Assembly (NCBI GenBank): GCA_947359465.1
Contig: OX375873.1
Location: 41,264,437-41,328,436 of the forward strand
Reading direction: 5' to 3'
Source of the DNA: Metellina segmentata
Taxonomy: Eukaryota > Arthropoda > Arachnida > Araneae > Tetragnathidae
DNA length: 64,000 nt
The notes beneath the pieces are model-generated. The model was not told the origin of the DNA. It did not search any database and worked only from the letters and a program-made list of their open reading frames with translations. The number at the start of each line of letters is the position of its first letter. The stretch's first letter is position 1. The position numbers and the translations under genes are program-made. Positions 22,564 through 33,627 of the stretch are shown here, one piece after another.

Positions 22564-23825
22564 CGAATGCAATTCCCTTTGTGTTCAAATTTGTTATACA
22601 AACTTCGTTTTCTTCATGCAAGCTTCTAAGTCATTTAAGATTTGAAGAAACCTTGGTAGTTGTTAAACAGTAACATTGTACAAAATAACATTACTATAGA
22701 AATATTGTTTAGGAAGATATCCATAAATGTCTAAGAAACTGATTTAACATTAGCAGCTCCAATCTTTCTGCACTCATAAATTCGAAATGGTAAGACCTAA
22801 GAACATGAAATTTCGTATCTGAAGTAAATTTTTGATATAGATTTGAAATTATGTGCCGAAATAGGGGTTACTTATTGGAAATAATAAAATTGGTGCTCAA
22901 TTTAATATGAATACGGCCCCTTTTGCACATTTTATGCATTTGAATTTATAGAGGACGTTGGTTCCTGTCAAATGCCATCTTTGAATTTGCTCTACGGTTG
23001 AAATTGCTCGAATGAAAAGTGGTGTGTTTGGTTTTTTTCCACGACTATACATAAACATGGCACACAATGTACGATGACGAAAAAGAAATGGGGTAATTAT
23101 ACATTGCAGAAACACTACGTGATTACATTTTCACAAAATTAGTGTGTAGTATTAGTGATTCGCTTCGGATTCATGGTACTGTGTCATTGTCATACATAAA
23201 GTGTAGTGAATTAATTTGGTAAATGATTGTTGTTTTGCAGTCAATTATTCGTCATTCGTAATTTTAAATAGTACTTACAAACATTTCGCCGTCCTTTTTC
23301 AGAGTATCTAGTATACTGAACCTATTTAGAATTGGAAATTACACTGACTTTGCCTGAAATTACAAACAAGAAGTTCGGAACGGAATTTTCGAGCGAAGTA
23401 AAACAAAATTGCCAGGTCCATTGAACTACGTAATTATTTTTTTCCCTCTGAATAAAAAAAGTGTTCTTCGTATTCTTAATGCTCTTCGTATGTGTTTTCA
23501 TATTCCGGCGTTGTGCTATTGTTCATGTTTTTATTCTGGCCTGTCGCCACATGTACACTTAAATAATGGATTTTTAACAAATGTGGCATGCTTCAATGGC
23601 GGCCCTCCCACACCTGGTCATAAAAAGTGTTCTAAACCTCTGGCAAGCGGAACCGGGGCGGGTCTTAAAAAAATAAAACGGCATAAAATGGAAGTATATG
23701 CTACATAATGCCTACGGGGAGGGGGATAAAAACGCATGGTGCGTACAGGGAAAGTAGCTCTGCGAAAGACCCTTGGAAAGTCTTCTCTGACCATTGAACA
23801 GTTACAAACTCTCCTTACTGAAATA
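22564..23825. other. Spacer without recognised gene
   Basis: One 99-codon plus-strand frame (23409-23708) has no recognisable domain and a biased composition. The part from about 23595 to 23760 is more GC-rich and may be another decayed repeat. Nothing else is supported. Confidence 0.5.
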
Positions 23826-24132
23826 GCCGACTAACCGGCATAGTGGTTAAGGTGTTAGCCTCTAGATCGGAAGGCTCCTGGTTAGAATTCGGGTCCGGGC
23901 ATGAGTGTTTGTAAGCGTACGGTGTAGAGGCGGCTGATGCACCTTAAATCTGTCGTGGCCGAAAGTCTTCACGTTGGGTTGGTGTTGAAGTTTGGAGTGC
24001 CAGCTCAGGTGTTACTTCGTCATCTCAAAATTACGAGGCGTAGTCCTCAAATCTTTCCCATAAGGGATTGATCCCGGAACGTCGTCAATAGCCCGTTGTG
24101 TTGCTCTAGTACAACGTTAACTAATAATTACC
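23826..24132 (+). repeat. Full-length tRNA-derived SINE
   Basis: The head has a pol III A box at 23841-23852 (TAGTGGTTAAGG) and a decayed B box near 23880-23890 (GGTTAGAATTC). The body runs through GTGGCCGAAAGTC, then CTCCTCAA-like and CCCATAAGGGATTGATCCC, to the tail CAACGTTAACTAATAATTACC. It is the reverse complement of 44908-45234 over its whole length. Confidence 0.85.
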
Positions 24133-24355
24133 TGTTATCCATAACGTCCCAAATGTGTTCTATGGAAGAGAAATCAGGAAACCTAGCTTGCCAAGGAAGT
24201 GTTGGGAAAGCTTGAAGGCAATTCATAGCAACACGTGCCGTCTGCGGCCGGGTATTATCTTGCTGAAAAGTAAGTCCGGGGTGTCACAAAATGAACGGTA
24301 ACAAACCGGCCGTAGAATGTCGTCTACGTTAGCTGTGTTGCAAGTGTGCCAGAAA
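24133..24355 (-). pseudogene. Tc1/mariner transposase fragment
   Basis: On the minus strand it contains NVDDILRPV, then after a frameshift LTFQQDNTRP and FPDFSSIEHIWDVM. These are the second and third catalytic regions of Tc1 transposases (QQDN and the glutamate of IEH). Only about 70 codons remain. It abuts a SINE on one side and a hAT relic on the other, and its first codons are in frame with the hAT relic. Confidence 0.8.
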
Positions 24356-26160
24356 TGACCAAAGGGACCGCTATCAATGCTGTTTAATGACATATCTGTG
24401 GATTGTTTTTTGTCAGATAATTTCTCAATATTAGGTTCATATTCAGTATTCATTAGTTTAACGCATTTTGCAGTCAATTCATTTCCGAGTTTTTTTCGAT
24501 TCGTAGACTTTACAAAATTTATCGAAGAAAACAATTTTTCACATGAATATGTAGACCCAAACATCGTTAAAGAGCATTAGCAAGTTTTTTCATTGATATA
24601 AATTATTTGGTAAATAATCTATACGTTTAATATAATATTTTTGATGTATGTGGGATCATTATGATTTGCACTAATTTCAGACATTTCCCCTTCTACTTTG
24701 GAAATTAAGTGATCAAATTTATTTTTCTCAACTATGCTGCTTTGAAATTCAACTAATTTTATTCCTAAATCATGGATACCTAGCCACTTAAATTCGCTAA
24801 CTCCATTGTTTTGAATTTCGTTTTGTATGGATATCAAATAAAGTGAAATGTATTTTCCATAGTTTTAAATTGATTAAATCTCTCCTCAAAGGATTGTTTT
24901 ATTTCCAGTATATAATCAATAAATATTTTTTTATTGCATTTTCTTGAATGTCAAGCTTATTTTCCATTTCTATTGTGTTTTGAAAATGTTTTTGCAATCG
25001 AGGAAAACATTTCATGATTTTCATTTCCAAATTAGTAAAAATGTCAAGTTTAGTCATAAATATCCTAATATTCTCAAATATCATTAAAACAACTTGCCCA
25101 TTTCCTTGAAGTTTTTTTATTCAGTTCATTAAAATGCCGAGTGATGTTGCATGAAAACATAAAATAACCATCCGTAAAACATAAACCGTAAAAATTATTG
25201 GGGTTTTTTTTCATTTAAAAAGAGTTTAATTTCTTCCATTGAAAATTATTGCGTGTCAAAATCGCTGAATACCCTCTCAACTACCTCTAATGTAAAAAAG
25301 TGCAAATTGTCGTTTATCAAGACCTCTTGCGTTTCTAAAATTGATGACTTTTATTACAACTGGCATTACATTAGAAAATATTTTTAAACCTTGCTTCGCA
25401 CATAGAACTTGCTGGTGCATTAAAAAATGAAATTCAATCAGAGGATGTGAAATATTTTACCTTAATGTACTGGATAAAACCAATAATTTCCCCCACCATA
25501 TTGGGTGCATTGTCTGTTGTTACAGAAACAATTTTCTTTTGGTCAATATCCATTTCTTTAAATGCAATATCCAATTCTTTAAAAATATCAAGACCGCTAC
25601 ACTTCCCCTTTCAACGTTATAAGTTTTATTAGTTCTTTCCTTATATTACCTGCTTTACTTCGAGCAAAAACTGCTAATTGTGCATAACCATTTACATCTT
25701 TACTCTCATCTAAAGGAATTTAACACGTTTCTGCATGTTCCTCTGATGTTCGGACCGAACTTGAATGAGCAATACGTGCTCACCGTTATAACTGATTGTG
25801 GCTTAGACATGCCAGGCAGGCATTGCTATTGTGCACTCGTCATATGAACACTCACTTGTAAATATCATCAGCTTCACCTTTTTCATTAAATATTAAGTTT
25901 ACCGGAACTGTGTGTGAACCCTATTATTACATTAATATGCTTTAGAATCAAGTATTTTTCTTTAAAATCTGGCAACAATGTAGTACTAAAATCTGAAAAC
26001 AATGTATTCTAAAAACGCTTGTTTTAAAAACTCCTTCTGAAAGAGGTTTCCCTTGGCGAGCAATGCAATGGACACTTAAAAACTAGCAGCTGTAATGTTA
26101 TTTTTTGGAATCAAAAAGTTTTTTAAAAGACTGGTTTGTGAATAAATCCGTTTTCTTTTG
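24356..26160 (-). pseudogene. hAT transposase relic (GTF2IRD2/EPM2AIP1-like type)
   Basis: In minus-strand order, near 25990-26100 there is an N-terminal segment with VSIALLAKGNLFQKEFLKQAF. Near 25470-25570 lies VTTDNAPNMVGEIIGF, the second catalytic aspartate region. At 24899-25084 and 24619-24837 come helical middle segments, and at 24356-24564 the hAT C-terminal dimerisation domain MFGSTYSCEKLFSSINFVKS. Many stops separate them. The intact order shows an old near full-length copy. The closest family by motif is the hAT group that also gave rise to vertebrate GTF2IRD2-like proteins. That assignment is from memory of motifs. Confidence 0.7.
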
Positions 26161-26285
26161 TAGAAAATATGTATTTCTTTCTTCATCTCAATTTCTTTCA
26201 AACGCCTCATGTGAACAGGTCCTAAGGCCATGATGACATGAGGCGTTTCAATGCGTGTTTGGCGAGGGTAGAGAGGTCACTACCT

Positions 26286-26823
26286 CCTAGGAGGTAGTGG
26301 CAAGGTCCCGCCATTAAATTATGTTTTAAAATTTAAAAACAGATTTACAATTAATAAAATGTTTAAAAATGTTACAATTAATAAAATTTTTCTTTCCTCT
26401 TAAATATTGGTTTAGCTCGATTTTTGCAAGTTCTACCCTTTTCTGCATAGTTTAAAGGTCTCCGTAGACTTAAATAAAGTCTTTCACAGATGTTGTTACC
26501 ATGACAACAGCTGTCTTGGGTTTTATATTTTCAAAACAAACCACAAAATTAATTCTACCTTTCGTTCTAATTAAGATAGAAACATGATTCAGACGTCATT
26601 TTAAGCAGAAAGACACAGAATCTTTTAGTGTATATACAATTTTTTTTCGAAAATTTTACGATTTTTGTTTTTCTGACCCCCTTAACATATCCGTTACAAT
26701 GAATAACAGTCAACGTCAGGGACTAAAAACTTCCACCTACCATAATATCCAGTTTCTGATGGCGATAACAAAGCATAAACAATTGTTGAACATTCAAATC
26801 AATTCTAACCACTACCTCCTAGG
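26286..26823. mobile_element. Repeat with 15 bp perfect inverted ends CCTAGGAGGTAGTGG
   Basis: CCTAGGAGGTAGTGG at 26286-26300 is exactly reverse-complemented at 26809-26823. Between them, 26325-26808 matches 37447-38492 in the same orientation (with a MITE interrupting the latter). The other copy lacks these ends, and no target duplication is visible. The element may therefore be a MITE or a repeat that picked up the inverted ends secondarily. The short frame inside is not a gene. Confidence 0.5.
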
Positions 26824-27181
26824 TAATAAAGCCGTCTGTCTAGTTTATGACGTCACTAGCAGAAGGGCCAAAGTCTTCCGATCGCAAATACAGAAAACCC
26901 TTGAAAATGAGATTGTCTGCTAAAAACGCAGTGTATATCGGGGTATACAATTGAGGGGTTCTAAACAAAAACAGCAGTTGTTAAAAGTTACTAAAACTAA
27001 GAAAAATACTCCAAGAAATATCCATTTCCATGGAAAATTACTTTTATTAATGTTCACACTCAGTATTTGGGTACATAGAAAAAGCAAAGATTTATGTACA
27101 CAAAATGTGCATACAAAGCATACAGCAATTTTTTATGCTTTACATTCGAGGCAATTCTATAATTAGACCCTTGAAGCCTAT

Positions 27182-28270
27182 TAGGGGAGACTGGGGACAC
27201 TTGATCCCTAGTGTTAAAAACAACAATAATAAAGAGTCGAGTCTTGTAAACACTATAAAAAAAGATTGTTGGATTTCCTGCATTTGAACTTATTTTTATT
27301 GTAAATGGCTTAAGTTTTTTATTTTTAATTAATTATAATTAAAGTAGTTACATATGATATTTCATATTGCCTTTTCATACCTTATAAATAATACTATTTA
27401 TGTCCAATACAGTCTTTTTTTACTTTTTTCCAACAATATTTTCATGGTGCATGTACATTGGGGATACATGATCCAATCATATGGAGAGAGACGATTCCGG
27501 GATCAACTATCCCCAATGTCGCACACACATATGTTTTCTTTGTTTACTTTTTATTGGTGAAATGATGACATGTTTTTATAAACGTAAAGATGGTGTTAGC
27601 CCAATAAAATATCAATGTGGAAGATATGCAGGCAGCAGTAAAGATTGTATTAGATGGTGGCAGTATAAAGGGTGCTAGAACATTTGGCATTAATGCAATG
27701 ACATAAAACAAAAATTACAGGTGTGACATTATTTATGAATCTTACTACAAATACACTCTCAAGTATTTTCTGTTAAGCATTACATTACACATACTTACAT
27801 CAGGCTTGCCAAAACCTACTATGTTAAGTGAAACACTCCGAACGGCAACAGTTTTAACATTATGAAAGTCACACACACTTCTTTACACAATTTGAAAGTA
27901 TTCACTAGTTTTTTTTAATACAAAGAACCTAGGCTTTGTATTTGTAGTACTTTTTCAAATGTTTCATTTGAGATGAAAAAGCAAATTCTATTTTTTTTTG
28001 CTTTGAATTGTTTAAATGTGTTTGTGTCAAGGATCAAGTCTCCCCTTGTAGAGGATCAAGTGTCCCCATAATTGGGATGCTGCATTTTTTTCTCTCATTG
28101 TTGAAAAAAATTTATATAAAATTTAAGAATTCATTTATGAAAATAAAATAAATGTTACATCAAAGAATACAGTTGTGCAATTTATAGTGATTCAAAACAT
28201 TTAAAAAATATTTTACTAAGATAAAAATTAAAAACTGCAAAAAAGTATCATATCACCCCAGTCTCCCCTA
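27182..28270. mobile_element. Non-coding DNA transposon with TAGGGGAGACTGGGG ends
   Basis: TAGGGGAGACTGGGG at 27182-27196 is mirrored as CCCCAGTCTCCCCTA at 28256-28270. Subterminal motifs GGACACTTGATCC (about 27195), GGATCAAGTCTCCCCT (about 28031) and GGATCAAGTGTCCCC (about 28054) repeat the terminal theme. The interior (27350-27680) has short frames without recognised domains. No target duplication is obvious. A non-autonomous cut-and-paste element about 1.09 kb long is the simplest reading. Confidence 0.65.
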
Positions 28271-28689
28271 CAGTTGTTGAATAGATATATTAGCAAATTA
28301 TTGGTTAATAGAATACAAAAACGCATATAAATATGTACACAATAAGAAAAATTACGATGCTTTCATTTTTTTAATGATGCCTAGGTTTAAAAATTATTGC
28401 TGTTGTAGACAAGGCATCTAGAAAATTCTAACTTTTATTAAAACATTTTTATGGTACATTATATAAGGGAAATGACGAACTAACCGAAGATGTATAAATA
28501 ATAGGAATGAATGTGCCCGAAGGTCTTAGTGAAGAAGTTGACCTGGCAATTAAAAAACCAGGAAGAGTCTCTGGTGAATTTCATTAGACATCCTTAAAGG
28601 GAAAGCCGGAGAAAAATTTGAAAATGTACAACCCTGGATCAAACACAATTTTACCTTTTATCCTCTGTTAATGTTTAGAGTTCTCTTTT
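28271..28689. other. Spacer, possible decayed coding sequence
   Basis: Around 28470-28600 the plus strand has a few codon-like stretches broken by stops, with no recognisable family. Nothing further can be supported. Confidence 0.4.
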
Positions 28690-29113
28690 ATTTGGTAATT
28701 TGATCATCTTGTCATTTTTGGACCTACAATAGTTTTCCAAAGTGTATTGGTAGCTGATCGCAAAAGCAACTTCATAATTTTAGTTGATGAATGGCGCTCG
28801 CATGGTGTAATACTTATTTCCTTGGATATTAGTATTTCCCGAGTAGCATGCAAAACAAATGTTGGTTTAATACTTTAAAAAATTCAGTCTCAAATTCTCT
28901 CCCAATTAATTTTTGCAGAACAATAAAATTATGCATTATGACATTTACAGCATCCTCAGCTGGATACTTTAAACCACTTCTGTCACAATTATGTATACGC
29001 TAAAAGCCTGAATGAATAATTAGTGGTTTTTCAATAACTAAATTGCCACTATAACTTTCACATTTAATCCTTTTTACAACTGAATCACAACAATAACCAG
29101 CTAGATATGTGAT
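28690..29113 (-). pseudogene. P-element/THAP9-like transposase C-terminal relic
   Basis: On the minus strand the frame from 29113 reads YLAGYCCDSVVKRIKC, then after about 20 residues a stop, then SGLKYPAEDAVNVIMHNFIV. After a frameshift near 28865 come CERHSSTKIMKLLL and a terminal stop. The AGYC pair, the GGLxYPSED-like block and the final C...H segment are typical of P-element and THAP9-type transposases. About 140 codons remain. Assignment rests on these short motifs only. Confidence 0.5.
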
Positions 29114-29169
29114 TAAAATATTGTTATCAGAAATGGAATCTATGTCATTATCATTGACCTCAATATGTG

Positions 29170-29649
29170 GAATCAATATGGCTATCGGATATCATATTGG
29201 AACCCACATCTAGGTAACCGTTCCTGAAAGCCCCCCGTGGTCTGCCGAAAAGTTATTTATTATTGCCTGCTGCGGGGATTAAAAAGATCTTCAATCCGTT
29301 CGCCTTGAACTCTAGTGTTGTCATTGTAGAAGGTCATCTCCTGCATGTTCACCGTAAACTCTTGTTTTAATTTTCTCGGAGGTCATCTCCTGTGACATGC
29401 GGTATAAAATCCGTTTTGTACATATATTTTAATCAAGCAACCCTGAATAAATCTAACCATATTCCGGGCTGAATCAGTAGTGCTGTTCCCTGCATATTTC
29501 ATATGACCGCTAGCCAGGGTTAGGAGAGTACGCTACAAAATATAAAGTCGGTCATTGAGTATTAGGATCAGCGATTAGCAGACATAACTCGCATGTAAGC
29601 GAGACGGATTGGATATGGTTTTGTGGCATTGAGTCCTCTTGGGACATAT
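29170..29649. other. Spacer with short direct repeat
   Basis: GGTCATCTCCTG occurs at about 29330 and 29391 within a moderately GC-rich stretch that ends near 29620. It resembles LTR-type sequence (AATAAA near 29444) but no paired copy is visible. No gene is seen. Confidence 0.35.
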
Positions 29650-29739
29650 TATGCCAAACTCAAGATAAAAAGTCTTGCATATATATAGTCTAATAAAATA
29701 GAATGAGTGATGTCATAATAAAATGAGAACTATATAAAA

Positions 29740-30540
29740 TTATATATGATGGATAAAACCTACGTCATGTAAAAAGCTAAAAATATTTGGATGAAGATTC
29801 TCTACAATCATGTTTTCTAAAGTAAAGTTATAAGAATTAAAATGCATAAGTCGTTGCCTATTAAAATGAGAACATTCAATTAAAACGTGTTTTACTGTTA
29901 GTGGGCAAATGCAGTAATTACAAAGAGGATGATCCTCTGAGGAGGAGGTGTCTATGGGTGATCCTAGTATGTCCAATACGGAGGCGTGTCATTATTACCT
30001 GCTGCCTTCTTAAAGGTAGCGATTTCCAGTCAGATATACTTGGTTTGATGGCGTGAAGTTTGTTCTCCGATTGTTCATTCCATTCGTTCTGCCATTTGTC
30101 TTCTAAAAATTTGTAAATGCAAGGTTTTATGTCACGATAAGGGATAGTATGGTTAAAAGTATTCACGGCCGATTTGGCGGCTTTGTCAGCAATTTGATTT
30201 CCTAATATCCCAACATGAGATGGGATCCAACAAAATACCAAGTTAAAATTTTTTGTATAAAAGATGATAAATTTTTTTCAGTGACTCTAAAACAATGGGA
30301 TGATTGTCATGATCAGAATGTTTCAATGACTGTAAAACGCTTAATGAATCAGTGAAAATGATACATTTTTTATGACCATGATCAGTTATATTTTCTAATG
30401 CTTTATATATGGCCATGATTTCAGAGGTAAAAACAGAACATGAAGAATGAAGTTTAAAACTGAACGAGTGATTAATAGTGAACGCAGCTCCAACATAGTT
30501 TGCCCTTTTAGATCCGTCCGTGTAAACCTGTATAAAATTT
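29740..30540 (-). pseudogene. LINE ORF2: RNase H and C-terminal zinc finger
   Basis: The codons near 30500-30520 give VYTDGSKRANYVGAAF, then TSEIMAIYKAL and IIFTDSLSVLQSL, the first three RNase H acids (D, E, D). After a frameshift near 30245 the frame 29918-30241 has CWIPSHVGILGNQIADKAAK, with the final catalytic D. Then comes RLRIGHTRITHRHLL, and after another shift HPLCNYC-x(5)-VKHVLIEC (29740-29976), the CCHC-like finger that closes ORF2 in this LINE group. The stop at 29740 is the natural end. Confidence 0.85.
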
Positions 30541-30547
30541 GAGTACT

Positions 30548-31210
30548 TTACTGTGTGCTTTTGAAAGAGTTGTTTGTATACAACATCAGAGGCATCTGCT
30601 TTATAGAAATTTTGGAACGGGTTTTGAAATGAAAATCATGATTAAACCAAGGAGAGAAAGCATACAGTTTTTTCTGGGTGACGTCAAGTGAAGAAATTTC
30701 GGATCCGTTCATCAGATCCAGCATTCTCAAGTGGAATGTAGGGATGAAGGATGTTTTTGCTTGATAAAGGAGTTTTTTAAATATGGGCTATGATGAATGG
30801 TCTGCAATGGGTGATCAGGGGTTGAGGATATTCTAAAATAATATTTTAAGGACAACAACGGTCGCCTTAAGTCCAGAGAAGGTTCAAAAGCGTCTACATA
30901 CAAGCTGTTTACAGGTGACGTTCTAAAGGCGCCAGAACATAAGCGTAAAGCTGTGTGGTGGATGGTGTTCAGAGTTTGAAGAGCAGATTTTCTTGCTGAG
31001 CCATACACCACGCAGCCGTAATCTAATTTAGATCGAATTAAAGCTCTATAAATCTTAAAAAGGTAAGTACGATCAGATCCCCATGATAATTTTGATAAAA
31101 CTCGTAAAATGTTAAGAGCCTTTTCGTAACGTTTGCGTAAATTTAAAATATGCGGTTGAAAAGTCAACTTCTTGTCAAATATGATACCTAAAAATTTTAA
31201 ATTGTCCACA
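30548..31210 (-). pseudogene. LINE ORF2: RT thumb
   Basis: After the minisatellite the reading resumes with NLKFLGIIFDKKLTFQPHI, the conserved block E region after the RT active site. It continues with LIRSKLDYGCVVYGSA and ALQTLNTIHHTALRLCSGAFRTSP. These are standard Jockey/I-type ORF2 landmarks. The frame runs to about 30727, with a further shifted piece at 30548-30730 leading to RNase H. Confidence 0.85.
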
Positions 31211-31223
31211 TTAATTAAAACAA

Positions 31224-31767
31224 CCTTGCCAAAAACACAACCTTGCCAAAAACACAACCTTGCCAAAAACACAACCTTGCCAAAAACACAACCTTGCCAA
31301 AAACACAACCTTGCCAAAAACACAACCTTGCCAAAAACACAACCTTGCCAAAAACACAACCTTGCCAAAAACACAACCTTGCCAAAAACACAACCTTGCC
31401 AAAAACACAACCTTGCCAAAAACACCACCTTGCCAAAAACACCACCTTGCCAAAAACACCACCTTGCCAAAAACACCACCTTGCCAAAAACACCACCTTG
31501 CCAAAAACACCACCTTGCCAAAAACACCACCTTGCCAAAAACACCACCTTGCCAAAAACACCACCTTGCCAAAAACACCACCTTGCCAAAAACACCACCT
31601 TGCCAAAAACACCACCTTGCCAAAAACACCACCTTGCCAAAAACACCACCTTGCCAAAAACACCACCTTGCCAAAAACACCACCTTGCCAAAAACACCAC
31701 CTTGCCAAAAACACCACCTTGCCAAAAACACCACCTTGCCAAAAACACCACCTTGCCAAAAACACCA
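31224..31767. repeat. Minisatellite block 1-2: 32 units of 17 bp
   Basis: Units start CCTTGCC at 31224 and recur every 17 bases to 31751, 32 in all. The first eleven read CCTTGCCAAAAACACAA and the remaining twenty-one CCTTGCCAAAAACACCA, a single A-to-C change that switches once and is then fixed. Three times 17 is 51, so the array lacks stops in all three minus-strand frames and in several plus-strand frames, giving long artificial open frames. Confidence 0.98.
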
Positions 31768-32008
31768 CCTTGAAAAAACACCACCTTGAAAAAACACCAC
31801 CTTGAAAAAACACCACCTTGAAAAAACACCACCTTGAAAAAACACCACCTTGAAAAAACACCACCTTGAAAAAACACCACCTTGAAAAAACACCACCTTG
31901 AAAAAACACCACCTTGAAAAAACACCACCTTGAAAAAACACCACCTTGAAAAAACACCACCTTGAAAAAACACCACCTTGAAAAAACACCACCTTGAAAA
32001 AACACCAC
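31768..32008. repeat. Minisatellite block 3: 16 bp units
   Basis: Units CCTTGAAAAAACACCA recur every 16 bases, with CCTTG starts from 31768 to 32008 (16 starts). The unit derives from the 17-mer by CC to A, shortening the period by one. Confidence 0.98.
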
Positions 32009-32800
32009 CTTGAAAAACATCTTGAAAAACATCTTGAAAAACATCTTGAAAAACATCTTGAAAAACATCTTGAAAAACATCTTGAAAAACATCTTGAAAA
32101 ACATCTTGAAAAACATCTTGAAAAACATCTTGAAAAACATCTTGAAAAACATCTTGAAAAACATCTTGAAAAACATCTTGAAAAACATCTTGAAAAACAT
32201 CTTGAAAAACATCTTGAAAAACATCTTGAAAAACATCTTGAAAAACATCTTGAAAAACATCTTGAAAAACATCTTGAAAAACATCTTGAAAAACATCTTG
32301 AAAAACATCTTGAAAAACATCTTGAAAAACATCTTGAAAAACATCTTGAAAAACATCTTGAAAAACATCTTGAAAAACATCTTGAAAAACATCTTGAAAA
32401 ACATCTTGAAAAACATCTTGAAAAACATCTTGAAAAACATCTTGAAAAACATCTTGAAAAACATCTTGAAAAACATCTTGAAAAACATCTTGAAAAACAT
32501 CTTGAAAAACATCTTGAAAAACATCTTGAAAAACATCTTGAAAAACATCTTGAAAAACATCTTGAAAAACATCTTGAAAAACATCTTGAAAAACATCTTG
32601 AAAAACATCTTGAAAAACATCTTGAAAAACATCTTGAAAAACATCTTGAAAAACATCTTGAAAAACATCTTGAAAAACATCTTGAAAAACATCTTGAAAA
32701 ACATCTTGAAAAACATCTTGAAAAACATCTTGAAAAACATCTTGAAAAACATCTTGAAAAACATCTTGAAAAACATCTTGAAAAACATCTTGAAAAACAT
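32009..32800. repeat. Minisatellite block 4: 66 units of 12 bp
   Basis: CTTGAAAAACAT repeats 66 times without any variant from 32009 to 32800. The period is a multiple of three, so the minus strand reads a four-residue repeat (FFKM) and the plus strand HLEK or its frame variants throughout. The right edge decays through CTTAAAATAT into the LINE coding sequence. Confidence 0.98.
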
Positions 32801-32810
32801 CTTAAAATAT

Positions 32811-32840
32811 CTTGACCCTGAAAAATATTTCAGGATCAAG
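32811..32840. other. Inverted repeat at the minisatellite edge
   Basis: CTTGACCCTGAAA (32811-32823) and TTTCAGGATCAAG (32828-32840) are complementary with one mismatch around a 4-base loop. It lies in LINE coding sequence (DPEIF region) at the right border of the array. Confidence 0.7.
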
Positions 32841-33627
32841 ATGAAGATTTCGCTTTTTGCAAAAATGAACACAAGCGGTTTTAGAAGGTGAAAAACTGAA
32901 ACCATTTTCATTAGTCCAATGTGTGAATTTATTGACTGCCTGTTGAAGTTGTCTCTATTAAACGAATGTCTTTAGCTGCGCGTGAAATTTGCAGATCGTC
33001 AACGTAAATAAGACCTTTAACTGATGGCGGCAACTGAGAAACAATATCATTAATTTTTAAAATAAATAAAGTAACACTTAAAACACTGACTTGTGGTACT
33101 CCCTCTTGAATAAAAACATCCGAAAAAATTGATCCAATCCGTACTTTAAAATATCGTTTCTCTAAAAAAATTTGAATAAAAATAAGCAGATTTCCCCTTA
33201 TGTCGTTTTTAAAAATATCCTTCAAAATTCCATTTCCCCACGTTCGATCGTACGCTTTTTCTATATAAAAAAATATCGAGACGAGTTGTTTGTTTTGAAC
33301 AAAAGCGTTTCTTATTTCGGTCTCGAGAGCGACTAGGTTGTCAATAGTGGATCGATATTTTCTAAAACCACTTTGAAGTGGAGAGAGACAGTTTTCTTTT
33401 TCTAAAATATAAATTAACCTCGCGTTGACCATTTTTTCTAAAATTTTGCATAAGCAGCTTGTTAGGGTTATTGGACGGTAGTTCGAAGGATTCGTGGGGT
33501 CTTTATTTGGTTTTAGTATGGGTATTACATTAGCATACCTCCATGACTGCGGGAAAGTGTGTTCGGTCCAAATTCTATTGTAAAATTTGAGATGATTTAG
33601 AGAACTATTTGAAAGATGTTTGAGCAT
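32825..33627 (-). pseudogene. LINE ORF2: RT fingers and palm
   Basis: The frame 32929-33627 has WRYANVIPILKPNKDP, NYRPITLTSCLCKILEKMV, LSPLQSGFRKYRSTIDNL, then FFYIEKAYDRTW, EGVPQVSVLSVTLFI and IYVDDLQI. The block-A aspartate is lost (FYIEKAYD where FDIEKAYD is usual), but the YVDD pair remains. PQGSVLSPTLF has become PQVSVLSVTLF. After a frameshift the next segment (ENGFSFSPSKT, then HLDPEIF) continues to the edge of the minisatellite. This RT could not be active. Confidence 0.9.

Noticed and set aside
23409..23708. A 99-codon frame as a small gene
   Set aside because: No domain, no supporting signals, and the sequence looks like decayed repeat.
23841..23895. Functional tRNA gene at SINE heads (also at 46146-46195)
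   Set aside because: A and B boxes are present, but the arms do not fold into an intact cloverleaf and the sequence continues into SINE bodies.
31224..32800. CRISPR array
   Set aside because: Units are contiguous with no spacers, and the context is a eukaryotic LINE.
31172..32911. Long open frames of 176-566 codons through the minisatellite as protein-coding genes
   Set aside because: They arise only because the repeat units lack stop codons. All three minus-strand frames are open across the 17 bp blocks.
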